Below, piece after piece: positions 27,291 to 34,207 of a stretch of DNA of 48,368 bases. Both the position numbers and the translations under genes were made by a program. Source of the DNA: Gemmataceae bacterium (lineage in GTDB: Bacteria > Planctomycetota > Planctomycetia > Gemmatales > Gemmataceae); the NCBI GenBank assembly GCA_025055795.1, contig JANWVV010000035.1, positions 1-48,368 on the forward strand. The letters are read 5' to 3'. Positions within the stretch are counted from its first letter, which is position 1, and each line of letters starts with the position of its first letter. A model generated the notes under the pieces. The model was given only the letters and a program-made list of their open reading frames with translations, was not told the DNA's origin and made no database searches.

Positions 27291-28694
27291 ATGTGGCGAC
27301 GTATCTGGCAGTGGTGGAAAAGCAGTCGGTCTCGCCCACGTTGGCCTCGACGCAGTAGCGGAGGGCATTGGCCTTGGTCAGCAGCCGGCTGGTGGCACGA
27401 CAACCCGGTCGAGCAACTGCATAATTTCCGTTCCTGGGTCTACGTTGCGGTTCACACAATCGCCCAGGAGGCCGCTCGCTATCAACCGCGGGTGTTCCGC
27501 TCCACGGGACCAGCCGACGATGAACAGTTGCCGTTGCCGCAGCACCACCCACTGTGCCGGTTGTTGCACCATCCCAATCCCTGGTTGACACCATGGGAGC
27601 TGTGGTACCTAACCGTGGTCTATCTCGAACTGACGGGCAACGCCTACTGGTATGTGGTGCAGGCACCGCAGGGCGAGGACTGGCTACCGGTGGAGTTGTG
27701 GATCATCCCGGCAGCATGGGTCCGAATCATACCGGACGCCCGCCAGTTTGTGCGTGGGTACGAGGTGGCTGCACCCGGTCGGCCAGCGGAACTATTCACC
27801 ACCGAGGAAATCATTCATCTGAAATACCCCAATCCGTTAGATCCTCATTACGGTCTGTCTCCATTAAAAGCCAATGCTTTGACGATTGATGCTAATACGG
27901 AGTTGCTCAAAGCACGCTATCAGACGTTTCAGGCCGGACCACGGCCGGGCATCGTGTTGCAGACGGAGCAGATGCTGACGGAGCAGACGGTGGCCCGCCT
28001 GGAGGAGCGGCTGGAAGCAAAATTCCAAGGACGCGAAAGCTGGTATCGACCACTGGTGCTCGAGCAGGGACTGCGTGCTAGTCCCTGGACGCTAACACCC
28101 GCTGAGATGGATTTTGTCAATTCCGCCCGCATGACGCGCGAGGAGATTTTTGCTATCTACCGGGTGCCGCCGCCCGTGACGGGAATAGTCGAGAACATGG
28201 GACTAGGGGCGGACATCTGGCTTGGAGCCCGTGTCATGTTTTGCGAAGGTACCATCCAGCCGAAACTAGATTTAATTGGACAAATTTTAACTCGCCACTT
28301 GGCATCACGTTTTTCTCAGGATATCTGGATCGAATTCCCGGACTGTTCGCCGCGGTTGCGGCAACAGCAACGAGAGGAAGACGAACAGGATATGCGTTGG
28401 GGGTTACGGAGTATCAATGAGATCCGGCGTGGCCGCGGTTGGAAACCTTTGGCGGATCCTCGCTTTGACCAGCCACTGGTGCCGCGGGAACTGGCACCGC
28501 TGGCCTCGGTGGGTCGAAAAAGGCGCCGACGTCAGCGGCACCAGCCAGTTGAGAGTCTGGAGACCAAGGACGGAAAAATCGGACCAGCGGTGCAGGCCTG
28601 GTCGAGGGTTAGTGCGGCAGTGCCCTCCTTGTCGACATGCGGGGAAGACTACGTTCCCCTAAGCGGCGAGGAAGTGCCGGCCGGGGCCGACTAA
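27291..28694 (+). CDS. HK97-family phage portal protein
   Basis: A 467-residue portal protein, the ring through which DNA enters a capsid. 'LHNFRSWVYVAVHTIAQEAA' and 'HPLCRLLHHPNPWLTPWELWYL' are the N-terminal family features; 'YLELTGNAYWYVV', 'IIHLKYPNPLDPHYGLSPL', 'FQAGPRPGIVL' and 'REEIFAIYRVPPPVTGI' follow in the order seen in HK97/lambdoid portals. The C-terminal 60 residues after 'RGRGWKPL' are variable. The frame is intact. The ATG at 27291 follows a GGGGGAAC site. It lies 19 bases ahead of the protease gene. Confidence 0.92.
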   Translation: MWRRIWQWWKSSRSRPRWPRRSSGGHWPWSAAGWWHDNPVEQLHNFRSWVYVAVHTIAQEAARYQPRVFRSTGPADDEQLPLPQHHPLCRLLHHPNPWLTPWELWYLTVVYLELTGNAYWYVVQAPQGEDWLPVELWIIPAAWVRIIPDARQFVRGYEVAAPGRPAELFTTEEIIHLKYPNPLDPHYGLSPLKANALTIDANTELLKARYQTFQAGPRPGIVLQTEQMLTEQTVARLEERLEAKFQGRESWYRPLVLEQGLRASPWTLTPAEMDFVNSARMTREEIFAIYRVPPPVTGIVENMGLGADIWLGARVMFCEGTIQPKLDLIGQILTRHLASRFSQDIWIEFPDCSPRLRQQQREEDEQDMRWGLRSINEIRRGRGWKPLADPRFDQPLVPRELAPLASVGRKRRRRQRHQPVESLETKDGKIGPAVQAWSRVSAAVPSLSTCGEDYVPLSGEEVPAGAD

Positions 28695-28713
28695 ACAGAA
28701 AGGAGACCACACC

Positions 28714-29301
28714 ATGCCTCTGACACGCGCGGAAGCAGCGGCGCGGACGCTGGCTGTCGATCGGCACCGTTATACCGTCCGGGCAGTAATCAGCACAGCC
28801 GATCCGGATCGGGCGGGCGACGTGGTCGAGCCTACCGGTCTGCGCAACCTGGAGGAGTACATGCTCAATCCGGTGGTGCTGTGGGCCCATCAGCGGGGTC
28901 CGTTCCCACCTATCGGTACGTGTCAATGGCTGGACATCCAGCCGCGGCGGATTGTGGCGGAGACCCGCTTTGCCCGTGGCGTGGCCCTGGCCGAGGATAT
29001 TTTCCGGCTCTACGACCAGGGTGTGTTGCGTGCCTGGTCAATCGGGTTCATTCCCCGCGAGGTGGAACGCCACACCCGCGCGGATGGTTCCACGGGTCTG
29101 CGAATCCTCAGTTGGGATCTGCTGGAATATTCAGCGGTGCCAATCCCTGAAAATCCCGCTGCGCTGACCGTGGCCCTGGAAAAGGGATGGATCCGCGACC
29201 GCCAGTTACTACGCTGGTTGCGTCACTGCTGCAACGATGTGCTGGCCCCGCTGTATCATTTTCCCTCTCCCAATAGAGATACGCGACTCGAAGCCTGGTG
29301 A
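28714..29301 (+). CDS. HK97-family prohead protease
   Basis: A 195-residue serine protease of the S78 family that would trim capsid subunits and scaffold during head maturation. The catalytic candidates are H59 in 'VLWAHQRG', S109 in 'LRAWSIGF' and E138 in 'LLEYSAVPIPENP', which match the family's motifs. An AAAGGAG (28699-28705) lies 8 bases from the ATG. The key residues are intact, so this is not an obvious pseudogene. Placed between portal and capsid, as in HK97. Confidence 0.92.
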   Translation: MPLTRAEAAARTLAVDRHRYTVRAVISTADPDRAGDVVEPTGLRNLEEYMLNPVVLWAHQRGPFPPIGTCQWLDIQPRRIVAETRFARGVALAEDIFRLYDQGVLRAWSIGFIPREVERHTRADGSTGLRILSWDLLEYSAVPIPENPAALTVALEKGWIRDRQLLRWLRHCCNDVLAPLYHFPSPNRDTRLEAW

Positions 29302-29307
29302 GTTTGA

Positions 29308-29344
29308 TTGACAAATATCCGAAATATAAACAATTTTTTATAAT
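29308..29344 (+). promoter_or_regulatory. AT-rich spacer with promoter-like boxes before the capsid gene
   Basis: Between protease and capsid genes the sequence turns sharply AT-rich (about 29305-29365). TTGACA is at 29308-29313 and TATAAT at 29339-29344, but the 25-base spacing is too long for one promoter, and TATAAA at 29325 is too close. The boxes may belong to separate or irregular promoters. A separate capsid transcript is plausible, since capsid protein is needed in excess. Confidence 0.35.
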
Positions 29345-29479
29345 GAACTAATTTATTAAAACAGACTTGGTGTCAAGTATGAAGCCAGACCGAGGTGAAT
29401 CGGTGAGTGGTTCGTTTTTGCTGTTTCGTGGGTTGTGGGTGCCATGGTGTCATGGTGCCTGCGAAAGGAGGAGTTGACG

Positions 29480-30886
29480 ATGAGTACGATGATGAGCGGC
29501 GATGGTGCCGCGGCGGACAAGTTCCACAGCCGGGAAGAGCTGGTGAGGTTTATCGAGCAGGAGGCACGGACGGCGGTGACGAAAGCGTCGCAGAGTCTGA
29601 GCGGAGCTGGACGAGTAGAGCGGCGGTTGCCGTGGGTTACCAGTGGGCCGGTGCTGCAGGATTCCGCCGGCTATTCTGTGTTGAAGGCAGCGGCCTTTGC
29701 GCTGGGTTATGTCGGTCCGGAGCAGGCCAAGGAAGAAATCCAGGTGCATGAGCAGTTGCGGCAGTTGTATGGCGGGTATGGGTTTGTCCCGCATCAGGGG
29801 CAGCAGTCGTTTCTGGTGCCGCTGGCGAGTGCGCATTTGCCGGCGTTCGAGCCGTTGGGACAGCGCTTGCGGGAGGAATTGCGGCAGAAGCTCAACGCGG
29901 GCGTGGAGCGGTACGATCCGGAAGAGGCCCTGTGGTTGCGACGTCGCAGTCTGCCCTGGGGCAAGGCGTTGGGCACGTTGTCGGACAGCGCGGGGGGCAC
30001 GCTAGTGGCTCCACCGTTTCTGGGTGAGTTGATCGATCTGCAGCGGAGCATGGAGGTGTTTTCCGCTGCGGGGGCTCGCGAGGTTGCTCTGCCACCTAAT
30101 GGGCGGTTGCAGTTTCCCAAATTGACGGCTGCTAGCACGGCCTATTGGGTAGGCGAAGGCACGAGCATTCCGGAGAGTCAGCCAGCCACCGGCGTGTTAC
30201 AACTGCAAGCCAAAAAGCTGGGCGTGCTGGTTCGCCTGAACAACGAGTTGCTACGGTTTGCCAGTCCGAGTGCCGAAGGGCTGGTGCGGTACGACATGGC
30301 CCGGGCAGCCGCTCTCAAGGCGGACCTGGCCATGCTGGAAGGGAGCGGCGGCACCCAGATCCAGGGGTTACTGACCTATCCGGATCTCCAGGTTCATACG
30401 GCGTCGGCCCCCGGGGCCAACGGCGATTTGTTCCTGCCCCAGGACGTGGCCTTGATGGAAAGCCGCCTGCCCGATGCCATCGAAGCACCGACGGCCTGGG
30501 TGATGCGCAAAAGCATGTATGCGGCACTGATGAACCGACGTGCTGATGCAGTCAGTACGGGCGATAATCGCGGGGCTTTCCTGTTCCGCGAGGCTCAAGG
30601 GGCTGATCCGAATCCGCCACGGTTGTTCGGTACTAAAGTGGTCCGCTCGAGCCAGGTATCCAACACCCGCACCAAAGGATCAGCGGCCAACCTCACCTAC
30701 ATCTTACTGGGCTATTTTCCGGACTGGATCATTGCCCGGCTGGGCATCATGGAATTTTTGGCTAGTGGCCTGGGCGATAGTGCCTTGCAGAACGATCAGA
30801 CCGTACTGCGTGGTATCCAGCACATCGACGCCGGACCACGCCACAGCGCCAGCTTCGTGCTGTGTGATCAGTTGATTGTTGCCTGA
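29480..30886 (+). CDS. HK97-fold major capsid protein
   Basis: A 468-residue capsid subunit. A textbook AAAGGAGG (29464-29471) lies 8 bases before the ATG at 29480, which decides the start over an in-frame start at 29435. Residues about 165-465 fit the HK97 fold of the phage major capsid family: 'DSAGGTLVAPPFLGELIDLQRS', 'YWVGEGTSIPES', 'KKLGVLVRLNNELLRFASPS' and the C-terminal 'QTVLRGIQHIDAGPRHSASFVLC'. Residues 1-160 are a helical and mixed extension that could act as the scaffold (delta) region cut by the protease upstream. The 5' third of the gene is G-rich compared with the rest. Confidence 0.93.
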   Translation: MSTMMSGDGAAADKFHSREELVRFIEQEARTAVTKASQSLSGAGRVERRLPWVTSGPVLQDSAGYSVLKAAAFALGYVGPEQAKEEIQVHEQLRQLYGGYGFVPHQGQQSFLVPLASAHLPAFEPLGQRLREELRQKLNAGVERYDPEEALWLRRRSLPWGKALGTLSDSAGGTLVAPPFLGELIDLQRSMEVFSAAGAREVALPPNGRLQFPKLTAASTAYWVGEGTSIPESQPATGVLQLQAKKLGVLVRLNNELLRFASPSAEGLVRYDMARAAALKADLAMLEGSGGTQIQGLLTYPDLQVHTASAPGANGDLFLPQDVALMESRLPDAIEAPTAWVMRKSMYAALMNRRADAVSTGDNRGAFLFREAQGADPNPPRLFGTKVVRSSQVSNTRTKGSAANLTYILLGYFPDWIIARLGIMEFLASGLGDSALQNDQTVLRGIQHIDAGPRHSASFVLCDQLIVA

Positions 30887-31087
30887 GCGTGACGTCCAAA
30901 CGGACAGGCAGCAACGGCAAGTTTATGTCACAGAAGATGAGTGGCTCTGCGGTGCGAGGGGAAGCAACACCATCGGCAAGAGGGGCGCGGGTGGTCCGCG
31001 GCCGAGGGGGACGAGGCTTCCACCCCGCACCGCTTGTCTATTTTGGACAACAGTTAATTGAATTGTATGTCAAATTTTACTTCTAAA

Positions 31088-31104
31088 TTTCGTTGACAAC
31101 GAAA
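31088..31104. promoter_or_regulatory. 17-bp inverted repeat over a TTGACA box, candidate operator
   Basis: TTTCGTTG (31088-31095) and CAACGAAA (31097-31104) are perfect reverse complements around one central A. TTGACA (31093-31098) lies inside it, so a dimer bound here would cover a -35 box. No ideal -10 lies at 17 bases; the region beyond is AT-rich (TATTCT at 31120-31125 gives 21). The connector gene begins 56 bases downstream. Confidence 0.5.
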
Positions 31105-31159
31105 ATATTGTCAAAATTTTATTCTATCAGTCTATTAACCATTATCAGGAGATTGTTTT

Positions 31160-31765
31160 ATGTTTGAAACCTTGGCCACGGTGAAGCAGGCACTAGGAAT
31201 TACGGGTACGGAAAGCGACGTTCTTCTGGAACGTCTGATGGCGGGTGCGGGGGAGTGGATCACGGAGTACACGGGGCGGAATTGGCACGGGGGGACGTTC
31301 ACGGAGGTTCATTCGGCTGGTCAGGCATTGCTGTTTTTGCGGAACTTTCCGGTGGAGAGCCTGATCAGCTTGAAAGTGGATGCTCAGCGGCAGTTCGGGC
31401 CGTATACGGAGCGTCCGGTGACTAGTTTTGTGCTCCATCGGGAACGCGGGGTAGTGGAATCGGTAGACGGTCCGTTTCTGCCGCCTGGGGAGGGGGCAGG
31501 GGGTGATTGGCCCGGGGCGGTGCAGGTGGTGTACACCACGCCGGAGGGCACTATGCCCGTAGCGGTGCGCGAAGCGTTTGTACAACTGGTGGGGTATTGG
31601 TATCGTCTGGCTCGTACGGCCCAAGCCCAAAGCCACGAGTTGCTGCTTAGCCAACAGAGCGGTACGGAGCTTAAGACGTGGTCGTGGACAAGTGCAACGG
31701 GGCTGCCGCGCGTGCCCGCCGGGATAAGGCAACTGCTGCAACCATTCCGCTGTCCGCCCGTTTGA
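31160..31765 (+). CDS. Phage head-tail connector protein (gp6-like)
   Basis: A 201-residue protein with the small-connector pattern: 'LATVKQALGITGTESDVLLERLMAGAGEWITEYTGR' at the N-terminus, a beta region ('LLFLRNFPVESLISLKVDA'), and 'VREAFVQLVGYWYRLARTAQ' near residue 140-160. In HK97-like phages this ring joins the portal to the tail. An AGGAG (31147-31151) lies 8 bases before the ATG. A 273-base AT-rich spacer with an operator-like repeat separates it from the capsid gene. No tail genes follow. Confidence 0.85.
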   Translation: MFETLATVKQALGITGTESDVLLERLMAGAGEWITEYTGRNWHGGTFTEVHSAGQALLFLRNFPVESLISLKVDAQRQFGPYTERPVTSFVLHRERGVVESVDGPFLPPGEGAGGDWPGAVQVVYTTPEGTMPVAVREAFVQLVGYWYRLARTAQAQSHELLLSQQSGTELKTWSWTSATGLPRVPAGIRQLLQPFRCPPV

Positions 31766-31832
31766 AGCAAGGGGCTTGCCGCTCAGGCGGCGCCAACGCC
31801 TGTGATCGTTGCCACGTTACAAATGGTGAGGT

Positions 31833-31852
31833 ATCCCCTCCTTAAAGGGGAT
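31833..31852. other. Short hairpin between capsid cassette and sigma-factor gene
   Basis: ATCCCC (31833-31838) and GGGGAT (31847-31852) pair around an 8-base loop. No T-run follows, so it is a weak terminator at most; it could instead lie in the leader of the sigma gene. Confidence 0.35.
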
Positions 31853-31976
31853 GAAACGAGAAGTTTGCTCGCGTGGCAGAGAATGGCGGATATACTGGAT
31901 AGTGCAAGGGTTGCGAACGAACGGAGCGGTCGCCGGGTCAAGCAGCGGCAGCCAGGTGGCGAGGATCGGTACACGG

Positions 31977-32549
31977 GTGAGTGGGGTAGACGAGGAAGCC
32001 GGCTGGATACGGGCTGCTCAAGCGGGGGACCGTACGGCCTTCGCTCAGTTGGTGGAGCGGTATTGGGAACGTTTGTACCGCTGGTTGTATCAGTTGACTC
32101 AGGATCGGCACGCGGCGGAAGACCTGACCCAGGAAACTTTCCTGAAGGCGTTAGCCGGATTAAATTCGTTCCGGCTAGGGAGTAATTTCCGGGCCTGGTT
32201 ATTCCGCATTGGGCACAACAATTTTGTCAACCGCAAGCGTGGGGAACGGCACCGTGCCGGTCCGTTGCCGGAAGAGGTAGGCTGGTCCGGTAACACCGCT
32301 GAGCTGACCGCTGAACAGCGCGAATGGCTGGAGCGGGTGCAGGAGGCGGTGGCCCGGCTCCCTTTGGATTTCCGGGCGGCCCTGCTTTTGCGGGTGTACG
32401 AGGAACTCTCCTTCCGGGAAGTGGCCCGCATTCTGCACACCACCGAAGAGACCGCCCGGTGGCGGGTGTTCAAAGCACGGCAACTGCTGCTGCAGCAATT
32501 GGCACCGGAACTGTTACCTCCCGAGGCGGGTGGCAGCAGCGAGGAATAA
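31977..32549 (+). CDS. ECF-type RNA polymerase sigma factor
   Basis: A 190-residue sigma factor from a GTG start. Region 2 runs 'FAQLVERYWERLYRWLYQLTQDRHAAEDLTQETFLKAL' through 'FRAWLFRIGHNNFVNRKR', and region 4 has 'RLPLDFRAALLLRVYEELSFREVARILHTTEETARWRVFKAR' with its helix-turn-helix. The frame is open from an ATG at 31851, but those extra 42 residues do not look conserved and that ATG lies inside a hairpin; GAGG at 31961-31964 precedes the GTG by 12 bases. The start is uncertain. The next gene is a zinc-type anti-sigma factor, its probable partner. Confidence 0.88.
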   Translation: MSGVDEEAGWIRAAQAGDRTAFAQLVERYWERLYRWLYQLTQDRHAAEDLTQETFLKALAGLNSFRLGSNFRAWLFRIGHNNFVNRKRGERHRAGPLPEEVGWSGNTAELTAEQREWLERVQEAVARLPLDFRAALLLRVYEELSFREVARILHTTEETARWRVFKARQLLLQQLAPELLPPEAGGSSEE

Positions 32550-32610
32550 TGAGCAAAAGCGACTGAGACGTGGAGGTCCGGACTTGGGTCAGTCCGGCCA
32601 GGAGGAGTTG

Positions 32611-33426
32611 ATGGAGGATAATCGGGTGTCGGAGTCTTGGCGTTGCCGGCAGTTCCGTCGGGCCGTTTTGGCGTTGCCCGATCCGCGGCAGCCGTGGCCC
32701 ACTGCTTTACGACGGCACAGCCAGGTGTGTGTCGAGTGCCAGCTTTGGGCCGAGCAGGCCCGGGAACTGGAAGAGGCATTGCGTCGGCTGCCGGTGCCCG
32801 CGGCCCCCAACGGCAAAGCCCAATTGCTAGCACTTCTGCAGGTGGAGGGACGGACCGGAAACGATCCGCAGCTACCACAGCGGCGTGCGGTGAGCCGGTG
32901 GACCGGTTGGCATCTGGCCGGTTGGGTGAGTCTGGCGGCGGCTGTGCTGGTGGCTGTCGTAGTCTATCGCTGGCCGGCCGAGCGAACAGGCCAGCAACCG
33001 CCGGTGGTCGAGCCACCCCCCTACTTGTTCCTACGACAGGTGGTGGACCACGACGTGGCCTTGGCCCGCGCCCATACCGCGGAGCAACGCTTACGCATCC
33101 TGACAAGCCTGGCCGAGACCCTGGTCCAGGAAACTCAGGCCCTGGCCCGTATCGCCGCGGCCGATGAACTGCGCGACCTGGTCCGTTGGTACGACAAGGT
33201 GATCGAGCGCGGAGTGCTGGTGCAAGCCGGGGAATGGGCAGCGCAAATGCAAAGCGAACGTGACCGGCAACCGCTGCTGGAAAGCGCCCACCGGCTGGCT
33301 GCGACCGCCCAAGCGGTCGAACAATTGCTAGGTGACGTACCACCGCATGCCCAGCCGGTGTTACGTCAACTGGTACGCAGCGCCCGCCAGGGCGAAGACC
33401 ATTTGAAACGTCTCAGTGGGGTATAA
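32611..33426 (+). CDS. Transmembrane anti-sigma factor, zinc-type
   Basis: A 271-residue protein. The N-terminal cytoplasmic part carries HSQVCVEC (H36, C40, C43), the Hx3Cx2C of zinc-binding anti-sigma domains. One membrane helix spans about 99-119 and is followed by a 150-residue helical domain outside the membrane that would be the sensor. The AGGAGG at 32600-32605 sets the ATG at 32611; an earlier in-frame start at 32530 is not needed. It lies 61 bases after the ECF sigma gene and would hold that sigma factor until a signal arrives. Confidence 0.82.
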   Translation: MEDNRVSESWRCRQFRRAVLALPDPRQPWPTALRRHSQVCVECQLWAEQARELEEALRRLPVPAAPNGKAQLLALLQVEGRTGNDPQLPQRRAVSRWTGWHLAGWVSLAAAVLVAVVVYRWPAERTGQQPPVVEPPPYLFLRQVVDHDVALARAHTAEQRLRILTSLAETLVQETQALARIAAADELRDLVRWYDKVIERGVLVQAGEWAAQMQSERDRQPLLESAHRLAATAQAVEQLLGDVPPHAQPVLRQLVRSARQGEDHLKRLSGV

Positions 33427-33536
33427 CGTTCGCTCGCCTGGTCAAGCAAAGGTGTTTGCGGCAAGGAATACTAGGCGACCGACAGAAGGAGCGCAATTGG
33501 AGGGCAGGAACCACGCCTGAGCAGTCAGGACCGCCG

Positions 33537-34127
33537 ATGGGGAAAGCAAGTATGACGGTCCGTGTGTGGGGAACGGTGGGAATTTTGCTGGTTATGAGCC
33601 TGTGGGCAGGTGCACACGGTCCGCCGCCGGCGGTGGTGCCAGCGGCCGAGCATGCGCGGCTGTTCCGGCAGCACCGTGCTCTGGTGGAAACGCTGGTAGT
33701 GCACGGTTTGGATATGGCGGCGTCCCGGGACTCGCTGCAGCGGGCCGAGGAATGCCGGCGGACCGCCCGGACCTTAGGACAATCCTTGCAACGGGCCGCC
33801 AGCGAACGGGATGCCTCCCGCCTGCGACAATTGACGGAGCTTTTGAGCGTAATCATTGTTGAGGGCCTGGCGCCCAATCTTCAAGAAGCGGCCCGTTTGA
33901 TCCCGGCCGATTCGCCCGATGCCCGTCGCGTGCGGGACATACGCGACCGCAGCCGGGCCGAACTGTCCGCCTTGCGTCGGCAACTGTCCCCCGAACCGTC
34001 CACGTTCGACACCTGGCAGCCAGTGCTGGAAGCCACGATGCAGCAATTGACCAGCCTGGAAAGCCAATTGCGCTTGCCCGATGAGGAAGCTGCTACACCC
34101 TCCCCTTCTCCTGCCCGGAATCGCTAG
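33537..34127 (+). CDS. Small secreted helical protein of the sigma/anti-sigma cluster
   Basis: A 196-residue protein with a signal peptide (about residues 8-27, 'VWGTVGILLVMSLWAGAHG'). The rest is helical and rich in Arg, Leu and Ala, with 'ARLFRQHRALVETLVVHGLDMAASRDSLQRAEECR'. No domain was named. Its stretch resembles the outer domain of the anti-sigma factor next to it in being helical and Gln/Arg rich, so it may be a co-sensor; that is inference. An AGGA (33527-33530) precedes the ATG by 6 bases; an earlier in-frame start at 33456 would bury the signal peptide. Confidence 0.65.
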   Translation: MGKASMTVRVWGTVGILLVMSLWAGAHGPPPAVVPAAEHARLFRQHRALVETLVVHGLDMAASRDSLQRAEECRRTARTLGQSLQRAASERDASRLRQLTELLSVIIVEGLAPNLQEAARLIPADSPDARRVRDIRDRSRAELSALRRQLSPEPSTFDTWQPVLEATMQQLTSLESQLRLPDEEAATPSPSPARNR

Positions 34128-34207
34128 CTCACTGGGATCCAGCTTTAATCATCGCCTAGTCCAGCCAAGGTGGCGTGACGGGTGCGTCCGTCAGTAGCGG
34201 TGGGGGT

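Noticed and set aside
29308..29344. TTGACA plus TATAAT as one strong promoter
   Set aside because: The two boxes are 25 bases apart, well beyond the 16-18 needed. They are reported only as promoter-like boxes in an AT-rich spacer.
30889..31086. 65-codon plus-strand frame after the capsid gene, with an Arg/Gly-rich stretch
   Set aside because: It starts at a GTG with no ribosome binding site, right after the capsid stop, and runs into the AT-rich control spacer. The composition is what a GC-rich spacer gives in any frame.
32099..33343. 414-codon minus-strand frame opposite the sigma and anti-sigma genes
   Set aside because: The plus strand carries clear sigma and anti-sigma motifs. The minus frame is rich in Pro, Arg, Ser and Ala and is a shadow of GC-rich codons.
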